This document shows positions 54,526 to 62,536 of a stretch of DNA of 62,536 bases, piece after piece (positions within the stretch are counted from its first letter, which is position 1; each line of letters starts with the position of its first letter). Under the pieces are notes generated by a model. The model was not told the origin of the DNA and did not search any database. It worked only from the letters and a program-made list of their open reading frames with translations. Both the position numbers and the translations under genes were made by a program. The stretch covers positions 1 to 62,536 of the forward strand of contig NZ_BAZS01000025.1 of NCBI RefSeq assembly GCF_001310895.1, read 5' to 3'. Source of the stretch: Virgibacillus halodenitrificans JCM 12304 (GTDB lineage: Bacteria > Bacillota > Bacilli > Bacillales > Amphibacillaceae).

Positions 54526-54668
54526 GTTCACCATAAATTCAATCAAAATCTTCATATTTCAATGCCTTCCAACACTATAGAATCTTTAACTTTTCCCTTT
54601 ACTTCTACACTAAAAAACGCGTATAGTTATATAGTACTTATGCAGTTTACATACAAGGAGAGATTTTT

Positions 54669-55859
54669 GTGGAAAGAGTTGTGGGAACCGTAGTAAGAGG
54701 GCTTCGTTGTCCAATTATTAATGAAGGTGATCAAATAGAAGAAATTGTCGTTGATAGTGTTTTGAAAGCATCAGAAACGGAAAAATTTGCAGTTCAGGAA
54801 CGTGATATAGTAACGTTGACGGAATCCATTGTAGCACGCGCACAAGGAAACTATGCTTCTGTTGACGATATAGCAAAAGATGTTTCAGCTAAATTTGGGG
54901 AAGATACAGTCGGAGTAATTTTTCCAATTTTAAGCCGAAATCGCTTTTCCAATTGCTTAACAGGTATTGCGAAGGGAGCAAAAAAAATTGTTCTTATGTT
55001 GAGCTATCCCTCTGATGAGGTAGGAAACCATCTTGTGGATTTAGATTCTTTAGACGAAAAGGGAATTAACCCATGGACAGACGTCCTATCAGAAGATGAA
55101 TTTCGTACCCACTTTGGTTTTATGAAGCATACTTTTACCGGTGTAGATTATATTGAATACTATAAATCACTTGTAGAAGCGCAGGGAATTGAATGTGAGG
55201 TTATCTTTTCCAATAGCCCGAAAACAATCTTAGATTATACGAAAAGTGTTCTAGCTTGTGATATTCATACAAGAAATCGGACAAAACGAATCATAAAAGA
55301 GAATGGCGGTAGCAAAGTGTACGGGCTTGATGATATTCTGTCTGCTCCTGTAGATGGAAGTGGCTATAATGAAGAGTACGGTTTGCTCGGCTCTAATAAA
55401 TCTACCGATGAAGCAGTGAAGCTTTTTCCAAGGGAGTGTCAGCCAGTGGTTGAGCGGATCCAGCAAATGATTTTGGAGAAGACAGGTAAAAATGTAGAAG
55501 TAATGGTCTTTGGTGATGGTGCATTTAAGGATCCAGTAGGTAAAATTTGGGAGCTCGCTGACCCGGTTGTATCTCCGGCATATACAAAAGGGCTTGACGG
55601 AAGACCGAATGAAATTAAATTAAAGTATCTTGCTGATAATAATTTTTCTGAGCTAAAAGGAGAAGAACTACAAAAAGCAATTTCCGAGTTCATTGACAAT
55701 AAAGGCGAAGACCTTGTTGGCGCAATGGAGGCTCAAGGAACAACTCCTCGTAAACTGACGGATCTGATTGGCTCACTTTCTGATCTAACTACGGGAAGCG
55801 GAGATAAAGGTACACCAATTGTTTATATTCAAGGATATTTTGATAACTATACAAAATAA
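54669..55859 (+). CDS. Coenzyme F420-0:L-glutamate ligase-like protein (CofE/FbiB domain)
   Basis: Protein of 396 residues. The first 150 resemble the F420 gamma-glutamyl ligase domain: RCPIINEGDQIEEIVVDS, then RDIVTLTESIVARAQGN. The rest is an extension with metal- or nucleotide-site-like motifs (SRNRFSNCLTGIAKGA, VFGDGAFKDPVGKIWELADP). Bacilli are not known to make F420, so an amide ligase on another substrate is more likely. It starts at GTG with AAGGAGAG seven bases upstream. It stands alone with its own terminator. Confidence 0.75.
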   Translation: MERVVGTVVRGLRCPIINEGDQIEEIVVDSVLKASETEKFAVQERDIVTLTESIVARAQGNYASVDDIAKDVSAKFGEDTVGVIFPILSRNRFSNCLTGIAKGAKKIVLMLSYPSDEVGNHLVDLDSLDEKGINPWTDVLSEDEFRTHFGFMKHTFTGVDYIEYYKSLVEAQGIECEVIFSNSPKTILDYTKSVLACDIHTRNRTKRIIKENGGSKVYGLDDILSAPVDGSGYNEEYGLLGSNKSTDEAVKLFPRECQPVVERIQQMILEKTGKNVEVMVFGDGAFKDPVGKIWELADPVVSPAYTKGLDGRPNEIKLKYLADNNFSELKGEELQKAISEFIDNKGEDLVGAMEAQGTTPRKLTDLIGSLSDLTTGSGDKGTPIVYIQGYFDNYTK

Positions 55860-55862
55860 AAA

Positions 55863-55897
55863 GGCAGCATCTCATGTTTATGAGATGCTGTTTTTTT
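55863..55897 (+). terminator. Terminator of the CofE-like gene
   Basis: GCATCTCAT pairs with ATGAGATGC, extended by CAG/CTG, followed by seven T residues. Confidence 0.9.
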
Positions 55898-55971
55898 GAA
55901 TAAGTATAATAATTAATCTTATTTGTTCCAAGAGGAAACTCTCTTTTAAGATACAATTTTCAAGAGTTATA

Positions 55972-56025
55972 TTGACATGTGGTAGTAAATGGTATAGTTT
56001 TTAATTAACATAACTCATCAGATGA
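55972..56025 (+). promoter_or_regulatory. Promoter and LutR-type operator of the lut operon
   Basis: TTGACA (55972-55977), 15 bases and TATAGT (55993-55998) form a promoter with a short spacer. The perfect palindrome TCATC-A-GATGA (56015-56025) lies just after the expected start of transcription and fits the TNRTNNNAYNA pattern bound by FadR-type GntR regulators. It probably serves autoregulation and lactate response. Confidence 0.55.
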
Positions 56026-56058
56026 CCTAATGTCTGTTGAAACAATGGAGAGATGCAA

Positions 56059-56763
56059 ATGGAATATAAACCGATTAAAACTAAAAAGATTTACGAGGAA
56101 GTAGCTGATACAATCCTGAATTGGATAAAGACTGGTGACTTGAACCCTGGAGATAAATTAGCATCTGTTTCTCAACTGGCTAAAAATTTTGAGGTAAGTC
56201 AGTCTGTTATTCGTGAAGCACTAAGTGGCCTTCGAGCGATGGGATTGCTTACGATGAGGCAGGGAGAGGGCACATACGTTACAGAATATGATGCTTCTAA
56301 ATTCTATCTTCCTGTTACAACAGCATTTCTTATGAAAAAAGAGGATGTAAAAGAATTATTTGAAGTGAGACGAATTTTGGAAGCAGGTGCTGCAGCTTCA
56401 GCCGCTGATAATCATGAGGAAGAGGATATAAGAAATCTGGAGCAAATACTAAAAGATATGGAGGCTGCCATTGGCGATGGAGAGCTTGGTGAACGGGCGG
56501 ATTTCAATTTTCACCTGGCAATTGTTCATGCAAGCCATAACGCGATGTTAGTTAATTTGCTAAGTAGTGTTTCAGAGATTATGGTGGAAACAATTTTAGA
56601 AACTAGAAAACTACTACTATATACGGAAGGTAGAGATGAACAGTTACTTGCAGAGCATCAATTGATCTATGATGCAATTAAGGCAGGGGACGCTGTAAAG
56701 GCTAGAGAATATATGCTGGATCATTTAGTAGGTGTTGAACAACTACTGTTTAAGTATTTATAA
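56059..56763 (+). CDS. GntR/FadR-type regulator of the lut operon (LutR/LldR-like)
   Basis: Transcription factor of 234 residues. It has an N-terminal winged helix (LASVSQLAKNFEVSQSVIRE, TMRQGEGTYV) and a C-terminal FCD ligand-binding domain with metal-type histidines (DFNFHLAIVHASHN, LLAEHQLIYDAI). Its position directly before lutABC indicates control of L-lactate oxidation. ATG 56059 is preferred over 56053 because GGAGAG is then suitably spaced. Confidence 0.87.
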   Translation: MEYKPIKTKKIYEEVADTILNWIKTGDLNPGDKLASVSQLAKNFEVSQSVIREALSGLRAMGLLTMRQGEGTYVTEYDASKFYLPVTTAFLMKKEDVKELFEVRRILEAGAAASAADNHEEEDIRNLEQILKDMEAAIGDGELGERADFNFHLAIVHASHNAMLVNLLSSVSEIMVETILETRKLLLYTEGRDEQLLAEHQLIYDAIKAGDAVKAREYMLDHLVGVEQLLFKYL

Positions 56764-56795
56764 AAATGTTTTAGGAGATAAGGGGAGGCAATTCT

Positions 56796-57512
56796 ATGAA
56801 AGTATCATTATTCATTACTTGCATGTGTGACATCATAGGTTCAGGTGTTGGTAAACATACAGTAGAACTTTTGGAAAAGGCCGGATGTGAAGTAGATTTT
56901 CCTGAGGCCCAGACATGCTGTGGCCAACCAGCATTTAATAGTGGTTATTTACAGGATTCCAAAAAAGCGATGAAGCAGATGATGCGAGCTTTCAAAGATG
57001 CAGAATATGTAGTTGGGCCCTCTGGCTCATGTGTTGGAATGCTCAGAGAGTATCCAAAAGTATTCCGTGGTGATCCAGAATGGGAGGAACAAGCGAATAA
57101 TCTAGCAGCGAAGTCGTATGAAGTCACTCAGTTTCTAGTTGATGTGTTAGGAATAGAAGATGTTGGAGCTACCTTTAATGGAAGGGTGACGTATCATCCA
57201 TCCTGTCACATGACGAGGGTTTTAGGAGTAAAGGACGCACCGCAAAAGCTATTAAGAAATGTAAAAGGGATGGATCTGATTGAGCTACCGCTTGCAGAAG
57301 ATTGCTGTGGGTTTGGTGGTACATTTGCTGTAAAGAATTCCGTGATTTCAGGAGAAATGGTAAAGGAAAAATCACAGCATGTTTCCGAGACAAGGGCTGA
57401 ATATCTGATCGGTGGAGATATGGCTTGCCTATATAATATAGGTGGACGTATGACAAGAGAAGGAAAAAATATTAAGATTCTTCATATTACAGAGGTATTA
57501 AATCATCAATAA
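56796..57512 (+). CDS. lutA: L-lactate oxidation iron-sulfur protein LutA
   Basis: Cytoplasmic protein of 238 residues with two CCG domains (TCCGQPAFNSG and DCCGFGGTFAV) that bind iron-sulfur clusters, as in the LutABC complex oxidising L-lactate to pyruvate. Length and gene order match B. subtilis lutA. A GGGGAGG ribosome site precedes the ATG. LutB follows after 14 bases. Confidence 0.92.
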   Translation: MKVSLFITCMCDIIGSGVGKHTVELLEKAGCEVDFPEAQTCCGQPAFNSGYLQDSKKAMKQMMRAFKDAEYVVGPSGSCVGMLREYPKVFRGDPEWEEQANNLAAKSYEVTQFLVDVLGIEDVGATFNGRVTYHPSCHMTRVLGVKDAPQKLLRNVKGMDLIELPLAEDCCGFGGTFAVKNSVISGEMVKEKSQHVSETRAEYLIGGDMACLYNIGGRMTREGKNIKILHITEVLNHQ

Positions 57513-57526
57513 AGGGGTGGGGCTGA

Positions 57527-58951
57527 ATGGGTTTGCAAATTGGAGATACTTCTTTTAAGGATCGTGTCCAGGAAGGCTTAAAGAACGATTTTATGCGACA
57601 GGCTGTTTCTTCTGCTCAAGGCCGGCTAAGAAATGGACGCCTAAGCGCAGCAGAAGAGTTGGGTGATTGGGAGGATTGGCGAACACTTGGAGAAGAAATT
57701 CGTACACATACGATGGAAAATCTCGATTTCTATTTGCAACAATTGAGTGAACAGGTAGAAAATCGTGGGGGCAATGTCTTCTTTGCTGAAACAGCTGAAG
57801 AGGCCAATGAATATATTAAAAATGTGGTTAAAAAGAAAAATGGAAGAAAAGTAGCTAAATCTAAATCAATGGTAACAGAAGAAATTGGTTTAAATGAAGC
57901 TCTGGAAGATGTTGGCGCTGAGGTGGTGGAGACAGATCTGGGAGAATGGATTCTACAATTGGATGAAGATCCACCTTCTCATATTGTTGCTCCCGCACTT
58001 CATAAAAATAGACAGCAAATACAAGAAACATTCGAAAATAAAAAGGGGTACCAAAAAACGGATAAGCCTGAAGAGCTTGCATTGTTCGCCCGTGAGCAAC
58101 TGCGTAAGGAATTTTTATCTGCGGATATTGGAATAACTGGTTGTAACTTTGCAGTTGCAGAGTCAGGTGCGGTGACACTTGTGACAAATGAGGGGAATGC
58201 TCGATTAGTTACAGCATTACCAGATACACAGATTACAGTGATGGGTATGGAGCGAATTGTCCCCACATGGGAAGAATTGGACGTACTAGTAAGCCTGTTA
58301 ACCCGTGCCGCTGTAGGGCAAAAGTTGACAAGCTATGTTACATCCGTGACGGGGAAGCGTTTGGAAGAGGAAATAGATGGACCTGATGACTATCATTTAG
58401 TAATCGTTGATAATGGCCGTTCAAAGATTCTTGGAACTGAATTTCAGTCTGCGCTTCACTGTATTCGTTGTGCTGCATGTATAAATGTATGTCCGGTATA
58501 TCGCCATGTTGGTGGCCATGCATATGGTTCTATATATCCCGGCCCGATTGGAGCTGTACTCACCCCGCTGTTGGATGGGTACGAGGATCATAAGGAATTG
58601 CCATATGCTTCCACATTATGTGCAGCATGTACGGAAGCCTGCCCTGTAAAAATTCCTCTTCATGAGCAATTAATTCGCCATCGGGAAATTATTGTTGAAA
58701 AGGAAAATATGGCTCCTACTGGAGAGAAAGTAGCTATGAAAGGATATGCAAACTGGGCATCCAATCCGGCTGCATATAAAATGAGTGCAAAGATGGCTCG
58801 AATGGCACTCAAGCCATGGACAAAGCATGAAAAAATCTCCAATGGACCTGGTCCCTTAAAAGGTTGGACGGATGTCCGTGATTTTCCTGCCCCAAGTAAA
58901 CAAAGCTTCCGAGCCTGGTTTAAAGAAAGACAGAAGGGGGAGCAAACATAA
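57527..58951 (+). CDS. lutB: L-lactate oxidation iron-sulfur protein LutB
   Basis: Protein of 474 residues. It has an N-terminal LUD domain ([39 protein letters not shown]) and two ferredoxin-type clusters ([16 protein letters not shown] and [13 protein letters not shown]). It probably passes electrons from lactate to the respiratory chain with LutA and LutC. Its stop codon overlaps the lutC start by one base. Confidence 0.93.
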   Translation: MGLQIGDTSFKDRVQEGLKNDFMRQAVSSAQGRLRNGRLSAAEELGDWEDWRTLGEEIRTHTMENLDFYLQQLSEQVENRGGNVFFAETAEEANEYIKNVVKKKNGRKVAKSKSMVTEEIGLNEALEDVGAEVVETDLGEWILQLDEDPPSHIVAPALHKNRQQIQETFENKKGYQKTDKPEELALFAREQLRKEFLSADIGITGCNFAVAESGAVTLVTNEGNARLVTALPDTQITVMGMERIVPTWEELDVLVSLLTRAAVGQKLTSYVTSVTGKRLEEEIDGPDDYHLVIVDNGRSKILGTEFQSALHCIRCAACINVCPVYRHVGGHAYGSIYPGPIGAVLTPLLDGYEDHKELPYASTLCAACTEACPVKIPLHEQLIRHREIIVEKENMAPTGEKVAMKGYANWASNPAAYKMSAKMARMALKPWTKHEKISNGPGPLKGWTDVRDFPAPSKQSFRAWFKERQKGEQT

Positions 58952-59660
58952 TGGCAATTCAAAACAGGGATCGCTTTTTAAATAAGTTGGCGAACAATCT
59001 AGGAAGACCACGGAAAACTGAAGGGGTTAAACGACCTGAATGGAGTGTGCAGCCACAGTGGCAGGTATTGGAAGGATGCAGCAGGATGAATTGGTCGATG
59101 TATTGGAAAAGCAATGTAAGGCAATTCATACTGATTTTAAAAGGACAACTATTGCGGAATTACCTCAAACAGTGGAAGAGACAGTAGCTGTTTATGGAAA
59201 GAAAATCATCACAGCAAAAGACGATCGCAACGAAAAATTCGGGCTAGATCTTCTTTTTGATAGATTACGTACGGGGGGTGAGGAGGTACACGTATGGGAT
59301 TCTAAAGCAGGGAAGGAAAATCAAATTATTGCAGAACGGGCTGATGTAGGCATTAACTTTAGTGACATAACCCTTGCAGAGTCTGGTACCGTAACTTTAT
59401 TCAATAACAAAGATAATGGAAGGTCGATCAGCCTGTTGCCAGAAAATTTTATTGCAATTATCCCTAAGAGCACAATCGTTCCTAGAATGACCCAAGCGGC
59501 AAAACAAATTCATGAAGCACATGAACAAGGGCATATGGTTTCCTCCTGTATAAGTTTTATATCAGGACCGAGTAACAGTGCCGATATAGAAATGAATTTG
59601 ATTGTTGGCGTTCATGGGCCTGTAAGAGCAACTTATATTGTTGTTGATGATGGTGACTAA
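58951..59660 (+). pseudogene. lutC: L-lactate oxidation protein LutC, frameshifted
   Basis: LUD-domain subunit read in two frames. The first, from ATG 58951, encodes NRDRFLNKLANNLGRPRKTE and continues in frame to VLEG. The second, from about 59076, reads MQQDELVDVLEKQCKAI and contains the GINFSDITLAESGTVTLF motif to 59660. Adding one A at 59076 (GGATG to GGAATG) joins them as VLEGMQQDELVD and gives a 236-residue protein of normal LutC length. The fault is a single missing base, so it may be a sequencing error. If real, lactate oxidation by this operon would be impaired. Confidence 0.85.
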
Positions 59661-59695
59661 TAGATAGACATGCTTCTTTTCCACTACAAAAGTTC

Positions 59696-59738
59696 CAAGC
59701 GGACGTCATTTATGAAAACGATCGTCCGCTTGTTGTTT
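59696..59738 (+). terminator. Terminator of the lut operon
   Basis: CAAGCGGACG pairs perfectly with CGTCCGCTTG, followed by TTGTTTT. Confidence 0.85.
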
Positions 59739-59904
59739 TATACATACAAACGATGTAGTAAGTAAATACTCATAGACAAAAAGTAGTGGTCCATAGTGAA
59801 GAGTACATCAATTTGTCCGTTTTTAGTAACTAGCAAGGGTTAAACACTTTAAAAAAACCGTCAATAGTTGCATAGACAGCCTTTCAATATGAATGCTAGC
59901 ATTT

Positions 59905-59919
59905 AAGTAAGCGTTTTAA
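59905..59919 (+). promoter_or_regulatory. Weak cre-like sequence before the GH84 gene
   Basis: AAGTAAGCGTTTTAA matches the cre consensus core with two mismatches, 24 bases upstream of the GH84 start codon. It is a tentative call. Confidence 0.25.
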
Positions 59920-59942
59920 TAATAGTAGGGAAGGTGATAAAT

Positions 59943-62147
59943 TTGGTAAAGAACAAGAAAGAAAATGGACGACGTATTCTATGCAGTTTCCCCGTGATTT
60001 TTATATTGACAATTTTATTAACATCATTCGTATTACCAAATCATTCTGCATATGCAGATGATGAGGGAGAGCAAGAAAGAACGATTACTGTTAATCCCCA
60101 GCCACAGGAAATAGAAGTAGGTGATGATGGTTTTCCGCTTCCGCCTGTTGTAGGTATTGTCGTTGGGGAAAATGCGGATGAGGCAGCATTAAATGAATTA
60201 AAGAACACGCTAAAAAATGCTGGAGTCAAACGTATGAAGGTACAAGAAGATAATGAGAAAATACACGCCCCTGTAACTATATTTCTTGGTGTGCCCTCCA
60301 TGAATGAGGAAACAGAGGATGTATTGGATGAAGTAGATACTGATGATCTCGAGGAAATGAAGGATGAAGGCTATGTGCTTGTAACAAATAAGGATAAAAA
60401 ACAAATCTTGCTAGCTGGAACAGACAAAGCAGGTACATACTATGCCGCGCAAACCTTTCGTCAACTTATTCAGGAAAGAAAAGGACGTAATTGGATTCCA
60501 GAGGTGGAAGTGACAGACTGGCCAGAAATGAAAGAACGTGGCATCATTGAGGGGTTCTATGGGCCGACTTGGTCTCATGAAGATCGATTAAGTCAATTGG
60601 ATTTTTATGGAGATAATAAATTGAATTCCTATATGTACGCACCAAAAGACGATCCGTACCACAGAGAAGATTGGCGTAAGCCTTACCCGGAAAATAAGTT
60701 GAAGGAACTAAAAGAATTGATTAATAAATCAAAGGAAAATCATGTAGAGTTTACCTTTTCATTATCACCGGGTAACACTGTTTGCTATTCAGGTGACAAA
60801 GACTTTGAGTTATTAATGGATAAGATGGATACAATGTGGGAGTTAGGTGTACGCTCTTATGCCATTTTCCTTGATGACATTAGTTATGAACTGCACTGCG
60901 AACAGGATAAAAAGAAGTTTGGTGATGATGCTAACCCTACAGCAGCTGCCCAAGCATATTTTTTAAATCGCTTTAAAAAAGAATTCATTGATACACATGA
61001 AGGTGCAGAGCAATTAATCACTGTTCCAACTGATTATGCTGGGACACATACTAATACGTACAGAGAACGTTTTGCTGAATTGACAGAGCAGGATATGAAG
61101 GTAATGTGGACAGGCCCTAATGTAGTTTCTGAGTCAATTACATCTGAAGGTGCGAAGAAGGTTTCAGACATTTTTAACCATGAATTATTGCTGTGGGATA
61201 ATTATCCTGTTAATGACTTTGATCGTAACCGGCTGTTTCTTGGACCCTTAGAAAAAAGGGATGCCGACTTAGTGGAGAACGGAGTATCTGGTTTGATTGC
61301 TAATCCGATGAATGAAGCGGAAGCCTCAAAGATTCCACTTTATACAGTTGCGGATTATGCTTGGAACCCATATGAATATGATCCCAAGCAATCATGGGAA
61401 AATAGCATTCAAAGCTTTGGGGGAGAAGCCTCAGAATACTTGCGAACTTTCGCAGAGAATTCTTATTCATCCAGACTAAGTGATACAGAATCGTTAACGA
61501 TTGACCCATTACTTGAAGACTTTTGGAAAGTATATGAAGCAAATGGGGAGGCTGAAAAACAAGCAGAAGCTTTAATTAAGGAGTTTCAAAAACTACAGCA
61601 AGTTCCCGAAAAATTAAGAGGCCACATGGAGAATGAAAAATTCTTACAGGAAGTGGACCCATACTTAAATAAATTAAAATTGTATGGAGAAGCAGGCGTT
61701 ATTGCTGTAAACCTTTTAATGGAGGAAAAAGAGGGAGATAATGCTAGTGCAGAAAAGCATAGAAAAGAGCTTCAAGCCATGATTGAAAAATTAGATGAAA
61801 TCCCTCAAGAAGTAGGTAAATTTGTTCTTGAACCGTTTTTGATTCAGGCCATTTATGGAGAGTACGTGTTATCAAGACCGCTTGATGGTATTAATCAAGG
61901 CCGTGGAGCAGACCAGTTAATTCAGTATACTCCTGAACATGGAAAGACCACAGGGACAAATATTTATGGTTATGAAGTTACCGTAGTTGATGGGAAAGTT
62001 GTAGAGAGAGGCGGTAACAATTCCGAAATCCCTACGAATGGTTATGTTCTAAGTATACATGGAAGTGATTGGCTTATGGAAAATGCAGTGCTTGGCGCCG
62101 AAGTGGAAATTAAAGAACAGCGAGTACTGATTACTATACCGAAGTAG
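59943..62147 (+). CDS. Secreted GH84 beta-N-acetylglucosaminidase (hyaluronidase/O-GlcNAcase family)
   Basis: Secreted glycosidase of 734 residues. A signal peptide (ILTILLTSFVLP) ends at HSAYA before DDEGE. A GH84 N-terminal domain (VGIVVGENADEAAL, GTDKAGTYYAAQTFRQLIQE) precedes the catalytic barrel (ERGIIEGFYGPTWSHEDRL). The catalytic aspartate pair lies in IFLDDISYELHC. It releases terminal GlcNAc from glycans using the substrate acetamido group. A helical domain and a short tail follow. The start at TTG 59943 is chosen because AAGGTGA lies upstream. Released sugars could feed the amino sugar genes upstream. Confidence 0.9.
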   Translation: MVKNKKENGRRILCSFPVIFILTILLTSFVLPNHSAYADDEGEQERTITVNPQPQEIEVGDDGFPLPPVVGIVVGENADEAALNELKNTLKNAGVKRMKVQEDNEKIHAPVTIFLGVPSMNEETEDVLDEVDTDDLEEMKDEGYVLVTNKDKKQILLAGTDKAGTYYAAQTFRQLIQERKGRNWIPEVEVTDWPEMKERGIIEGFYGPTWSHEDRLSQLDFYGDNKLNSYMYAPKDDPYHREDWRKPYPENKLKELKELINKSKENHVEFTFSLSPGNTVCYSGDKDFELLMDKMDTMWELGVRSYAIFLDDISYELHCEQDKKKFGDDANPTAAAQAYFLNRFKKEFIDTHEGAEQLITVPTDYAGTHTNTYRERFAELTEQDMKVMWTGPNVVSESITSEGAKKVSDIFNHELLLWDNYPVNDFDRNRLFLGPLEKRDADLVENGVSGLIANPMNEAEASKIPLYTVADYAWNPYEYDPKQSWENSIQSFGGEASEYLRTFAENSYSSRLSDTESLTIDPLLEDFWKVYEANGEAEKQAEALIKEFQKLQQVPEKLRGHMENEKFLQEVDPYLNKLKLYGEAGVIAVNLLMEEKEGDNASAEKHRKELQAMIEKLDEIPQEVGKFVLEPFLIQAIYGEYVLSRPLDGINQGRGADQLIQYTPEHGKTTGTNIYGYEVTVVDGKVVERGGNNSEIPTNGYVLSIHGSDWLMENAVLGAEVEIKEQRVLITIPK

Positions 62148-62152
62148 TAGTG

Positions 62153-62192
62153 AAAGAGGGCTATTGTGTTTTACAATAGCCCTCTTTCTTTT
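62153..62192 (+). terminator. Terminator of the GH84 gene
   Basis: AAAGAGGGCTATTGT pairs perfectly over 15 bases with ACAATAGCCCTCTTT, followed by CTTTT. Confidence 0.9.
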
Positions 62193-62330
62193 GCTCTAAA
62201 ATAATTGTTGGGGTTATTCAATGATTCGGAAAATAGATATACTGCGACGTAACTTTTGGTATTTAAGTTACGTGTGAAAAATATCTTTGTTGTTGGAAAG
62301 CTCACTGAAATATTGAAGAGGTGAGCCTCA
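62193..62330. other. Intergenic stretch with a short perfect inverted repeat
   Basis: ACGTAACTT and AAGTTACGT (about 62250-62276) form a 9-base inverted repeat. The word inverted from 5389-5404 lies at 62219-62234. No gene is supported. Confidence 0.4.
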
Positions 62331-62465
62331 TTGCTTTCCATTGCAGATGGACGCTTTCCGCCGGCATGGCTTCAGCCGCTTCCTCCGCTACGCTCCGTCC
62401 AGGGTCTTCAGCTCATGCTATTCCGGCTGGAGTCGCCATCTTCCATTCCAATCAATTGGTATAGA
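62331..62465 (-). repeat. 135-bp dispersed repeat, inverted relative to 5167-5300
   Basis: Reverse complement of the block at 5167-5300, with only a few substitutions across the whole length. It lies in a non-coding region at the end of the window. Confidence 0.8.
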
Positions 62466-62536
62466 CTTTTATCTAAGTTTAGAGTTTGCTCAACTTTTTT
62501 GTGACAAATATATTATAACTTTGATAATCCTGACTC

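Noticed and set aside
54199-54555. Minus-strand reading frame of 118 codons with a repeated SHISAGSLICD-like pattern
   Set aside because: It is a by-product of the 41-bp tandem array and has no ribosome site or family match.

Overview
The window is AT-rich chromosomal DNA of a Gram-positive member of the Bacillaceae. Genes are preceded by strong AGGAGG-type ribosome binding sites, several begin with TTG or GTG, and most transcription units end in clear hairpin-plus-T-run terminators. The gene content (BCCT transporter, LutABC, YjfB, LXG/YwqH-type secretion genes, DUF443 proteins, YitT, YdaK/YdaM-like exopolysaccharide genes) resembles Oceanobacillus, Virgibacillus and related halotolerant bacilli. 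The genus cannot be fixed from this sequence alone. I see no rRNA, tRNA, CRISPR array, transposase or phage gene.

Layout. 0.2-9.8 kb holds mostly single genes: a chemoreceptor, an AldA-type aldehyde dehydrogenase, a small multidrug export-family protein, a repeat-rich gap, an ABC exporter, an HpaB-family flavin monooxygenase, a DUF3006 protein and a SpoIIAA-like protein. 10-18.3 kb is a probable catabolic cluster: BCCT transporter, DauR/YheO-type regulator, RidA, a threonine-synthase-like PLP enzyme, an amino acid permease, a HisD-like dehydrogenase and a frameshifted DegT-type aminotransferase. 18.4-24.5 kb (minus strand) encodes a Tat-exported molybdopterin reductase of the TtrBCA/SrdBCA type with its TorD-like chaperone and a TatA, behind an Fnr-like box. 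25-33 kb has an SH3-L,D-transpeptidase, a LuxR-type regulator, an EAL phosphodiesterase, a YdaK/YdaM-like c-di-GMP-linked polysaccharide pair, an atypical SDR, a YbgA-domain protein and YitT.

33.3-39.8 kb is a type VII secretion effector locus. YwqH-like and YwqI-like partner proteins precede an LXG toxin gene that is frameshifted in its LXG domain and ends in a glycine-zipper membrane segment. Divergent from it are three DUF443 five-TM proteins. This matches the TspA/TsaI toxin-immunity pairing of Staphylococcus aureus. No secretion machinery (EssC and partners) lies in the window.

42.8-53.4 kb is a sialic acid and amino sugar island: TRAP transporter, RpiR regulator, nanE, nanA, ROK kinase, EIIA, EIIBC PTS, a second nanE and a second RpiR regulator. 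The likely flow is Neu5Ac uptake, cleavage by NanA to ManNAc, phosphorylation by the ROK kinase, and epimerisation to GlcNAc-6-P. The PTS beside the second nanE may bring in ManNAc directly. 53.7-62.1 kb holds an STM3941-like protein, a CofE-like ligase homologue, the lutR-lutABC lactate oxidation operon and a secreted GH84 beta-N-acetylglucosaminidase.

Two points cut across the window. Four genes (DegT aminotransferase, LXG toxin, nanA, lutC) are each broken by one missing base whose restoration rebuilds a family-typical protein, which suggests either sequencing deletions or recent decay. Two intergenic gaps carry arrays with a roughly 41-bp period built on ATGAGAG motifs, and the two ends of the window share an inverted copy of a 135-bp dispersed repeat.
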